This document shows, in pieces, positions 1 to 5,034 of a DNA stretch of 5,667 nt. The DNA is taken from assembly GCA_024224995.1 (NCBI GenBank), contig JAAENB010001284.1, positions 1-5,667 on the forward strand, in the 5' to 3' direction. The stretch comes from a bacterium. Lineage in GTDB: Bacteria > Spirochaetota > UBA4802 > UBA5550. The position numbers and the translations under genes were made by a program. Positions within the stretch are counted from its first letter, which is position 1, and every line of letters begins with the position of its first letter. The notes beneath the pieces were generated by a model. That model saw only the letters and a program-made list of their open reading frames with translations. It searched no databases and was not told where the DNA came from.

Positions 1-72
1 ACAACAAGTGAAAAACGTGAAAACAAATTTTTATTTTTCAAATTCATATACAAAACTCCTTTTGATATATTT

Positions 73-90
73 TTTACAGCTTCCTGTAAA
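73..90. repeat. Perfect 7-bp inverted repeat, tetranucleotide loop
   Basis: The arms TTTACAG and CTGTAAA are exact reverse complements separated by CTTC. The site lies about 120 bases upstream of the consensus promoter at 209-237. It could be an upstream operator or a small RNA hairpin. No T-tract follows it, so it is not a typical terminator. The pairing is seen directly; any role is inference. Confidence 0.4.
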
Positions 91-187
91 TTATGTTCTT
101 TGTGTCACAGGCAAACAAAACATGGTCAAGCTTTTTTTGTGCCAAAAGAATTGCTCTATCCTCGCGGGTGTAGTCAAATGATGACGT

Positions 188-202
188 TTCGCTATCAGCG
201 AA
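188..202. repeat. Short inverted repeat just upstream of the -35 box
   Basis: TTCGCT and AGCGAA pair perfectly around a 3-base loop and are followed by TTTTATTT. It could be a weak intrinsic terminator for transcription entering from the left, or an operator six bases upstream of the -35 hexamer of the next promoter. The stem has only six pairs, so neither reading is strong. Confidence 0.35.
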
Positions 203-208
203 TTTTAT

Positions 209-237
209 TTGACATTCAAAAACAAATCGTCTATAAT
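209..237 (+). promoter_or_regulatory. Full-consensus sigma70 promoter
   Basis: TTGACA at 209-214 and TATAAT at 232-237 are separated by exactly 17 bases, so all twelve hexamer positions match the sigma70 consensus. The expected transcription start is near 244. This gives a leader of about 40 bases before the ATG at 286 and supports that start over in-frame ATGs further upstream. Exact consensus in both boxes is uncommon and predicts strong, largely activator-independent expression unless the flanking inverted repeats bind a repressor. Confidence 0.8.
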
Positions 238-273
238 TCAGGCAAATATACAAAAATGTTTAAGGTTTTAAAC

Positions 274-277
274 GAGG
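274..277 (+). promoter_or_regulatory. Shine-Dalgarno site that decides the start at 286
   Basis: GAGG lies eight bases before the ATG at 286. The in-frame ATGs at 100 and 256 have no comparable purine-rich box at a suitable distance, and the one at 100 lies upstream of the predicted transcription start. This site is the main reason for choosing 286. Confidence 0.6.
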
Positions 278-285
278 TATTTAAA

Positions 286-948
286 ATGGAACTCACAACC
301 GGCACGGAACGAACAACGGCGATAACCGATCTTATGGTAACCATACTCTGCTTAATCTTTTCCTATTTATTATATGCCGTGAACCAGGAACCCACTTTCT
401 GGTTCTGGGCATTCCTTATTATGAGTATTAATAGATTTTTGGGCGCTATTGTACATGGAATAGAACTTGATGAAATGTATCATAATGATATGTCTGTTAT
501 TAGTTCGATATTTATAGCCGCTTTTTTTACCCTTGTTTTAATCGCGGCAATTAACGATATCTGGGGAGCCCAGGCTGTTACGGACAACATATACCGGATT
601 ATTATTTTTGATATATTATTTCTCGGAACAACCCGGTTAAAATATTTCCGGGATTCATTTGTACCGCGTATTATTTTCACCCTGGTTATCTCAATATTTT
701 GTATTGCCGCGTACCTGGCTTATGCCAGCCAATACAATCATTACGCGCCTATTCTAATTTCGCTGGGATTCTTAGCCGCTATTATAGGCGGAGTAGTACG
801 ATCCATGAAATCAATTAAATTGAATATTAAATCATTTCAATTGGATAATAACGGGGTTTATCACCTGCTTTTAATTATCAGCTTTATTTTGATGTTCAAA
901 GGGGTAATGAATCTCAACGAATTTAAAATTCTAATCACCGCCTTTTAA
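286..948 (+). CDS. Seven-segment integral membrane protein of unknown function
   Basis: The predicted product has 220 residues and is almost entirely membrane-embedded. Hydrophobic segments lie near residues 13-32, 38-58, 70-91, 102-117, 127-147, 153-173 and 190-207. Polar residues in or beside the segments include Asn49-Arg50, His57 (in GAIVHG), Asp109 and a C-terminal NNGVYHLL motif with His193. The arrangement recalls small bacterial seven-helix proteins of the DUF6962 type and, more loosely, the ceramidase-like (CREST) superfamily. That resemblance is from memory and is not proven, so no enzyme activity is assigned. It has its own promoter at 209-237 and no partner gene within 400 bases downstream, so it looks monocistronic. 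The reading frame is open back to the left edge of the window, so a longer form cannot be excluded, but the promoter and Shine-Dalgarno support 286. No terminator follows the stop. Confidence 0.82.
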   Translation: MELTTGTERTTAITDLMVTILCLIFSYLLYAVNQEPTFWFWAFLIMSINRFLGAIVHGIELDEMYHNDMSVISSIFIAAFFTLVLIAAINDIWGAQAVTDNIYRIIIFDILFLGTTRLKYFRDSFVPRIIFTLVISIFCIAAYLAYASQYNHYAPILISLGFLAAIIGGVVRSMKSIKLNIKSFQLDNNGVYHLLLIISFILMFKGVMNLNEFKILITAF

Positions 949-962
949 AAGGAGATCCGGCT

Positions 963-1091
963 TTGAGCAGCAGCCCGGACGCTGGTAAAACCAGGGGAAT
1001 TGTTTCAGATAGAAAAAATGGGAAACCTCGAATAGATAATGAAACTCGTCCGGTTAACATGTCCGTAGTATGGATCATGCGGATAAAATAA
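963..1091 (+). CDS. Possible small protein, TTG start (weak)
   Basis: A TTG codon at 963 is preceded by AAGGAG at a good distance and opens a 42-codon frame ending in TAA. The product would be basic and hydrophilic (begins MSSSPDAGKTRG), with no membrane segment or recognised motif. Its favour rests on the ribosome-binding site, which immediately follows the stop at 948 and would allow coupled translation with the membrane protein. Against it are the rare start codon, short length and lack of any recognised family. It may be chance. Confidence 0.2.
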   Translation: MSSSPDAGKTRGIVSDRKNGKPRIDNETRPVNMSVVWIMRIK

Positions 1092-1106
1092 TTCTGTATG
1101 GGAGCC

Positions 1107-1162
1107 TGCCGGGATAAGCCCTGGTAAGACAACTATCAGACTGCTTATTCTTATGGAGCTCC
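1107..1162 (+). repeat. Conserved intergenic element, copy A
   Basis: This copy shares TGCCGGG at its left end with the segment at 2970. It also shares a 34-base core (1129-1162 region, starting CAACTATCAG at 1130) that differs from copy B at only about three positions. The left part can fold as a short GC hairpin (CCGGG with CCC.GG), and the outer GGAGC at 1101-1105 can pair with GCTCC at 1158-1162, closing a stem of about 60 bases. Sequence conservation outside genes plus closing pairs suggests a structured RNA or a small dispersed repeat. It matches no riboswitch consensus I recognise. Confidence 0.6.
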
Positions 1163-1393
1163 TCAATTATTGTTTATGTAGTCTTATCCTGGGATGGAAT
1201 ACACAGTATCATTTTTTGCTTTCAGGTTTACGTCATGTACCATTTGGCAGATTTTTATAGGGCCAAAAAAAATAAGCTTCATATGACAGCAGCTATAGCG
1301 TATTCCGGTTTAACAGGAGAAATATGATTGACAGTAATTAAAAGTTATATGAAAGTAATATACCAGACTTAAATACAAATTAAGAAAGTAGAT

Positions 1394-2290
1394 ATGAAAT
1401 TAGGATTTAGTCTTTTTTTAAGAAAATATATCAAGCCGGGCAATGTAGAGTATGGTGACTGCAAAACTTTTCAAATAATTTGCCCTGAATGCAAAGAACC
1501 GGTTTTTAAAGTTTCGAGAAAAGAAAATGTTGATTATTTTTCGCATTATAAAAAAGATAAGACATTGGTTGAGCAATGCGAATTGAGAGTAAATGCAATA
1601 TCAATCCAATTTGAGGAATCAGCAAATAATGAATCCAGGAAACAAAGTTTGAAATCGTTCCTGGAAGTATTACAGGATATAATTTGGGAAAATGAATATG
1701 ATGATAATACTTTAATGAAATCAAAAAAAATATTTTTCCGGATGAATAAGTGTCAAACGTATTCTGAATTTATTATTAAACTTATTCATTCAATGAGGCA
1801 AATTGCGTCTAATAAAAATGAAATTTTTTCGATGTTTGATGAATCAATAGAAAATATCTATAGGGAGCAGGAAGAATTTACTACAGAATTTTCTATTAAT
1901 TTGCAAAAAAATTTCGCGTATGATTTTTATCAACATATTTTGGCAGGCCACTCAAAAACAAATTATTTCTTTTTAATGATTCACGCGTTCATCTTATTAT
2001 ATAACAGGTTAAAAGATATTCAAGATAATGAAATGAAGGAATGGGAAAAAACTCTCTATGCTTACATGAATCAATATTTGAACACGCAAAATCGAGAAAA
2101 AAGAATGAAGGTTTTTTATAAATTGGCGAATCAAGAAATTATTTCGCCTTATACTCATGACAGAATTGATTTATTTAGTATGTTCGGATCACAGCTGCAA
2201 TATCATGCTTTTGCGATTTTATTAAGAATTCCATATTTAAAAATACTTCAAAAAAATGTCAATCTTCCGGAGAATTATCAATCACAATAA
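1394..2290 (+). CDS. CoiA-like N-terminal zinc-ribbon protein, function unknown
   Basis: The product has 298 residues. The N-terminus carries a pattern typical of the small zinc-binding domain that opens the competence protein CoiA and many related orphan proteins. Cys30 and Cys33 (IICPEC) are followed by an aromatic-FSH motif with His51 and then by Cys62-Glu-Leu-Arg, a CxxC...H...C ligand set. In this family the FSH and CEL motifs are diagnostic. The rest (about 75-298) is charged and predicted mostly helical, rich in Lys, Glu, Asn, Phe and Tyr. The acidic nuclease motif expected of full CoiA is not visible, so a role in DNA uptake should not be assumed; nucleic-acid or metal binding is a modest inference. 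The start is the first ATG after an in-frame stop at 1370. Its ribosome-binding site (AAGAAAG at 1382-1388) is weak. The gene is noticeably AT-richer than the 3318 gene, which may indicate a separate origin. It converges on the minus-strand gene. Confidence 0.85.
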   Translation: MKLGFSLFLRKYIKPGNVEYGDCKTFQIICPECKEPVFKVSRKENVDYFSHYKKDKTLVEQCELRVNAISIQFEESANNESRKQSLKSFLEVLQDIIWENEYDDNTLMKSKKIFFRMNKCQTYSEFIIKLIHSMRQIASNKNEIFSMFDESIENIYREQEEFTTEFSINLQKNFAYDFYQHILAGHSKTNYFFLMIHAFILLYNRLKDIQDNEMKEWEKTLYAYMNQYLNTQNREKRMKVFYKLANQEIISPYTHDRIDLFSMFGSQLQYHAFAILLRIPYLKILQKNVNLPENYQSQ

Positions 2291-2315
2291 ATCCTTTAAG
2301 GAGTGCGGGGAATAC

Positions 2316-2882
2316 TCATAATTCAATTACCAGGCTTTTACCAATATCGCTTTTGCAATCATCGGACGCTAAAATATATAACCTGCCATTATGTAATTGA
2401 ATTTCTCCAACATAATAATCGACTTCCTTAACTAAATGCATTATAGGCAGGTAATGGTTTTTTTTGTAGATCAAACTGGAGTAATGATCGCATCCACAGT
2501 TACTATTGGGAATGGAACAGGTATTATAGTATACATATATTGTTTCTTCATTGAGTTTAACTTCTTTTTCCAAATAAGGACCGAAGAAGCCGCCCATTGC
2601 GAATAAAATAGTAAACATAAACAACAAATAAATACCGCCAATTAATAAAATTGACATTAATATTGATTTGATCCAACCAGTTATTTTTAATGTGCTCCCG
2701 GATATATAATTTTCTTTCCGGAGTTTGAACAGGTATACTATTCCGAGAATAGCAATTATAAGGTAAGCGAGAACGATTATTAGCAACTGCCACTTTGCCC
2801 AGGAGCGAATAAAATTAACCAGGGAAATGAGAGCCGCGAATATCATAAAAATGATTATTGTATATAATAATTTCCGTTTCAT
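2316..2882 (-). CDS. Three-helix membrane protein with C-terminal Cys-containing domain
   Basis: The product has 188 residues and I do not recognise its family. The basic N-terminus (MKRK) leads into membrane segments near residues 5-24, 32-53 and 69-98. A polar C-terminal domain of about 85 residues follows. It contains Cys122, Cys129, Cys131 (in a CGC group) and Cys176, with alternating hydrophobic and polar residues suggesting beta strands. By the positive-inside rule the basic N-terminus and the Lys/Arg-rich loop at 53-57 conflict slightly, so the side of the membrane for the Cys domain is uncertain. An odd number of helices and a cytoplasmic N-terminus would place it outside, where the cysteines could form disulfides. 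The start at 2882 is preceded by AAAAGAG, a modest ribosome-binding site. The gene is convergent with its left neighbour (25-base gap, no clear terminator) and divergent from the gene at 3318. Confidence 0.85.
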   Translation of the reverse strand: MKRKLLYTIIIFMIFAALISLVNFIRSWAKWQLLIIVLAYLIIAILGIVYLFKLRKENYISGSTLKITGWIKSILMSILLIGGIYLLFMFTILFAMGGFFGPYLEKEVKLNEETIYVYYNTCSIPNSNCGCDHYSSLIYKKNHYLPIMHLVKEVDYYVGEIQLHNGRLYILASDDCKSDIGKSLVIEL

Positions 2883-2891
2883 ATGCTCTTT

Positions 2892-2920
2892 TAAAGAATA
2901 CTTTCCCCGGGAATTGTCAA
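2892..2920 (-). promoter_or_regulatory. Weak candidate promoter for the minus-strand membrane protein gene
   Basis: Reading the minus strand, a perfect TTGACA lies at 2920-2915. The best-spaced -10 (17 bases) is TCTTTA, a poor match; TATTCT is better but only 14 bases away. An 11-base near-palindrome, TTCCCCGGGAA on the plus strand (2903-2913), sits inside the spacer where a repressor could act. The predicted transcript would start only a few bases before the ATG, which weakens the call. Confidence 0.25.
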
Positions 2921-2941
2921 CCCAAAAAGGAGCATTCCCGT

Positions 2942-2968
2942 CTCAGAGCTCTTTAAAAGAGCTCTGAG
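2942..2968. repeat. Perfect long inverted repeat (12-13 bp arms)
   Basis: The arms CTCAGAGCTCTT and AAGAGCTCTGAG are exact reverse complements around TAA. No T-tract follows on either strand, so it is not a standard intrinsic terminator. It sits between divergent genes and directly abuts copy B of the two-copy element. Possible roles are an operator for a dimeric regulator, a transcript-stabilising hairpin or the boundary of a small mobile or repeat unit. The 13 bases at 2950-2962 recur inverted at 2885-2897 over the ribosome-binding site of the minus-strand gene. Confidence 0.7.
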
Positions 2969-2969
2969 G

Positions 2970-3031
2970 TGCCGGGCCAGGAAAAAGCCCCGCGAAGGCA
3001 ACTATCAGGCTGCTTATTCTTATAGAACTCC
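2970..3031 (+). repeat. Conserved intergenic element, copy B
   Basis: This is the second copy of the element at 1107-1162, in the same orientation. The right-hand 34 bases (2998-3031) match copy A at about 31 positions, including an uninterrupted 14-base block, CTGCTTATTCTTAT at 3010-3023. The left part shares TGCCGGG and a GGGC/GCCC hairpin but differs in loop length, as expected when structure is kept and sequence drifts. It lies upstream of the promoter at 3192, so it is not in the leader transcribed from that promoter. Confidence 0.6.
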
Positions 3032-3124
3032 CGCTGTGGCAGAAGGTGAAAAGTGAACAGTAAACACATGCAGCATCTCTAAAACCGGGCATTTATGGCG
3101 CTTATATCAAGAAGGGTATACAGA
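3032..3124. other. Intergenic DNA with no recognised feature
   Basis: Between copy B and the phased repeat array I see only a few tiny reading frames (for example ATG at 3068 followed within four codons by a stop), no convincing hairpin and no promoter match. Confidence 0.5.
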
Positions 3125-3188
3125 ATTAATCAATATTAATAAAAATTGACTAATATTAATGAAAATTAATAAAGATTAATAAATTAAT
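3125..3188. promoter_or_regulatory. Helically phased ATTAAT array upstream of the 3318 promoter
   Basis: ATTAAT, itself a palindrome, starts at 3125, 3135, 3155, 3165 and 3175, with the variant ATTGAC at 3145 filling the one gap and a final copy at 3183. The 10-base period equals one turn of DNA, so the sites fall on one face of the helix. The array ends four bases before the -35 box at 3192, in UP-element position. Known precedents for phased A/T tracts are intrinsic curvature, contact with the RNA polymerase alpha subunit, and binding by nucleoid proteins such as H-NS or Lsr2-like factors. Which applies here is inference. Confidence 0.65.
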
Positions 3189-3191
3189 GAC

Positions 3192-3220
3192 TTGAAAAAT
3201 ATTTTTACATTCTTTACAAT
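3192..3220 (+). promoter_or_regulatory. Strong sigma70 promoter for the MACPF-like gene
   Basis: TTGAAA at 3192-3197 and TACAAT at 3215-3220 each match five of six consensus bases and are separated by exactly 17. The predicted start near 3227 gives a leader of about 90 bases, notable for two runs of eight A residues (about 3242-3249 and 3257-3264). The AT-rich phased array directly upstream should strengthen or gate this promoter. Confidence 0.7.
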
Positions 3221-3269
3221 AACGCTTTTAAGGGTAAATTTAAAAAAAATGGCATAAAAAAAAGCAATA

Positions 3270-3317
3270 ATGCTGATATTTCGCTATATACAACATAAAA
3301 CAGGGAAGGACATATAG
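3270..3317 (+). CDS. Possible 15-residue leader peptide abutting the main start codon
   Basis: An ATG at 3270 opens 15 codons (MLIFRYIQHKTGKDI) closed by TAG at 3315-3317, immediately before the ATG at 3318 and in the same frame. This is the geometry expected of a translated leader that hands ribosomes to the main gene. No clear Shine-Dalgarno precedes it, and a 48-base frame can arise by chance, so this is a tentative call. Confidence 0.15.
   Translation: MLIFRYIQHKTGKDI
3303..3310 (+). promoter_or_regulatory. Ribosome-binding site for the gene at 3318
   Basis: GGGAAGGA ends seven bases before the ATG at 3318 and includes the AAGGA core. It fixes the start of the large exported protein, which the hydrophobic signal-like N-terminus also supports. 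Confidence 0.65.
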
Positions 3318-4934
3318 ATGAAAAATTCAAAGGTTCTTATCATATCAACAGTTATTTTCGTTTTTAGCCTCGTCTGCATCATGCTTGTGGCCGGACCAAC
3401 CATAATCAGGGACAACCGGATAACGGATCTGGCAGCCACACCCACCCTGGGCAGAGGCTATTCCATAGCCACCAACACCTTCCAGTCCAGTTGTATGCGA
3501 AAGGTCATTGTCACTCAGCCGTCCTATGATATGCACTATGAATTTATCTCCTCGGAATCAAGTAGCGAAGCAACCAGTTCTTCCAAAAGCTCGAGTGCAA
3601 GTACTATCGATTCCACTGCAACGAGTACTTATCGCAGAGGCAGCACTAAATCAAGTTACTCCAACCGTTTTGAGCAGATGGCAACACAGACCAGCGTTGT
3701 CATTGACAAGGTTAAGTACTATAACCATGACATGTTTGCCGTCATTGACCTCTATTCATACTATGCGTCCCTCAATGAAGCCAATTCAAAAATGAGCGTC
3801 TCAGCTATCCAACTCTTGAAAAAACAAGACCTTCCAGGGTTCTTTTCCAGCTGCGGTCCTTATTATATCAGGTCAATAGGCAGGAAAGCGGTATTTATTT
3901 CGAATTTCTCATACAGCACCGTAGAATCGAGCCGGGACTCTTCATTTGAAAGCCAGCTCAAGCAAAAGCTCAAGGGCTTCAGCTCAGTCAGCAGCAAAAG
4001 CAAAGGAGGCTGCGGCAGCCCTGATACATATAGAACTTACACAAGCTCTGTAGAGACTCAAAATATTGTCCGGAATGAGTATAAATTCGCCATTAGCTGT
4101 AAAAACAAACGCCTCAGGATTGAGTCCCATGCCTATGGTATGGGGAAGAAAAAGGGCGTCACTCTCATATCTTACGACCTTGATACCTTCCGGGATGCCA
4201 TTGAGGGCGCTTTCCAGGCCATGCAGATGGCAGATACCGGCCGGGTCGCCACAATAGAAGTTGTTCCCTGGGTCGAGAATACCGAGTTCCAGGAGTATGC
4301 CGGCCTGGAAAAGACTCCCGATATCTATCGAGTGGAAAGAGACCTCATGGGCAACCCCTTCTTAGATGCTACAGGTCAGCCAAAAAGGAGGCTGATCAAG
4401 CGCGGGCAGCTCCTCTATGAAAAGAAAATGCTCCTCAGTGAAAATGCCGAATTTCTCATGGAGATTGAAAGAGCAGACAGGAATCTCTTTAATCTCTACT
4501 ATAAATCAAAACTATGCAGAAAAGACATAGACATGAACTATAAAAAAGACGGAACAATAATGAAGCAGTACAAGAATGCTTCTGTCGTAAATAACAGGAC
4601 CGGGGAAAGACAGCCCCTGACCTTCCTTGATAAGCTGTTGACTAAAGAATATATTAAAGGTCTTCTGAGCAAAGAACGGATGTTTATGTACGGAACTGAA
4701 AGCATTAAGGACAGCGTCGCAGTTGTGGCGGAGAAAGCCACTGCTGCGGGCGCTGCCTCTGCCTTAAAGAAAAAAGAGAAGGGCGGCCGCGCCTGTATCC
4801 ACCAGATCATGGATGGGGGTATTTACACAAGAAGCTACCGTATGTATAAGGCCTGTGCCGACATAGAGGAAGACCTTGCAGAGAGCAATCCTCGTGCCAT
4901 AGAAGATTACTGTATGCCCACTCTTGCGCCGTAG
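3318..4934 (+). CDS. Exported or anchored MACPF-like (pore-forming fold) protein, candidate
   Basis: The product has 538 residues. Residues 1-28 form a signal sequence or membrane anchor (MKNSK, then a hydrophobic run to VAG). Cys20 is not in a good lipobox, so a lipoprotein is unlikely. Several stretches occur in the order seen in MACPF/perforin-type domains. LGRGYSIATN (44-53) is followed by Cys59, like the LGxGYN...C opening of many such proteins. A helix at 160-174 leads into FFSSCGPYYIRSIG (175-188), which fits the MACPF signature region (Y/W-G-T/S-H-F/Y...GG) with Cys and Pro replacing canonical residues. An amphipathic Ser/Lys/Gln segment (203-230) and a Gly pair at 230-231 follow. A second Gly-containing strand-helix unit (265-305) ends in EVVPWVENTEF (314-324). 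A Ser/Thr-rich insertion spans about 77-118. The C-terminal 200 residues are basic and unassigned. Eight cysteines outside the signal (59, 179, 232, 261, 400, 493, 513, 532) suggest disulfides. Assignment is by motif order and needs structure prediction; a different secreted fold is possible. Confidence 0.88.
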   Translation: MKNSKVLIISTVIFVFSLVCIMLVAGPTIIRDNRITDLAATPTLGRGYSIATNTFQSSCMRKVIVTQPSYDMHYEFISSESSSEATSSSKSSSASTIDSTATSTYRRGSTKSSYSNRFEQMATQTSVVIDKVKYYNHDMFAVIDLYSYYASLNEANSKMSVSAIQLLKKQDLPGFFSSCGPYYIRSIGRKAVFISNFSYSTVESSRDSSFESQLKQKLKGFSSVSSKSKGGCGSPDTYRTYTSSVETQNIVRNEYKFAISCKNKRLRIESHAYGMGKKKGVTLISYDLDTFRDAIEGAFQAMQMADTGRVATIEVVPWVENTEFQEYAGLEKTPDIYRVERDLMGNPFLDATGQPKRRLIKRGQLLYEKKMLLSENAEFLMEIERADRNLFNLYYKSKLCRKDIDMNYKKDGTIMKQYKNASVVNNRTGERQPLTFLDKLLTKEYIKGLLSKERMFMYGTESIKDSVAVVAEKATAAGAASALKKKEKGGRACIHQIMDGGIYTRSYRMYKACADIEEDLAESNPRAIEDYCMPTLAP

Positions 4935-4951
4935 TATTAATATGAAAAAAC

Positions 4952-4986
4952 CTCCCGCAAGGTACAGAGTACCGGTCTTGCGGGAG
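4952..4986. terminator. Long GC-rich hairpin; T-tract on the minus strand
   Basis: CTCCCGCAAG (4952-4961) pairs perfectly with CTTGCGGGAG (4977-4986). A smaller hairpin, GGTAC-AGA-GTACC (4961-4973), is nested inside. On the plus strand the stem is followed by ACTTCTAATAATT, a poor U-tract. On the minus strand it is followed by TTTTTT (complement of 4945-4950), the textbook intrinsic-terminator arrangement. It begins 17 bases after the stop of the gene ending at 4934, so it probably marks that transcript's 3' end as well as blocking antisense transcription from the right. Confidence 0.7.
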
Positions 4987-5034
4987 ACTTCTAATAATTA
5001 TCCAATCATCAAGACTTTGAACTCAAAATAGCCA

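Larger units (their letters stand above)
949..1393. other. 445-base intergenic region without a convincing gene
   Basis: This stretch begins with a strong Shine-Dalgarno-like AAGGAG directly after the preceding stop and a weak 42-codon reading frame. It then holds copy A of the two-copy element (1107-1162) and a segment at 1181-1193 able to pair back into that copy. Next comes AT-rich sequence leading to the gene at 1394. A TTGACA hexamer occurs at 1328-1333, but no good -10 box lies at 16-18 bases; TAATAT at 1356-1361 is 22 bases away. Three related blocks beginning AGTAAT, AGTTAT and AGTAAT start at 1333, 1343 and 1354. Confidence 0.6.

Noticed and set aside
935..1132. 65-codon minus-strand open frame
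   Set aside because: It overlaps the stop of the first gene and copy A of the conserved element, has no recognised motif and no convincing ribosome-binding site.
1324..1341. Tiny frame MIDSN with a good AGGAGA ribosome-binding site
   Set aside because: Five codons only; it may be chance, and nothing else supports translation here.
2942..2968. Intrinsic terminator
   Set aside because: The stem is perfect, but neither strand has a T-tract after it.
2970..3031. Glycine riboswitch, suggested by CGAAGGCAAC...CTCAGG-like wording in copy B
   Set aside because: Only a few bases resemble the glycine aptamer, the element is too short for one, copy A lacks the match, and no glycine gene is adjacent.
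3337..3380. Lipoprotein signal with Cys20 of the MACPF-like protein
   Set aside because: The residues before the Cys (Ser-Leu-Val) do not fit a lipobox and the hydrophobic run continues beyond it, so a type I signal or uncleaved anchor is more likely.
3508..3795. 95-codon plus-strand open frame inside the MACPF-like gene
   Set aside because: It lies wholly within a longer, well-supported gene in another frame and translates to a Pro/Ser/Leu-rich product typical of out-of-frame reading through Ser-rich codons.
4538..4810. 90-codon minus-strand open frame opposite the MACPF-like gene
   Set aside because: Antisense shadow of a well-supported gene; no separate start signals or recognisable domain.
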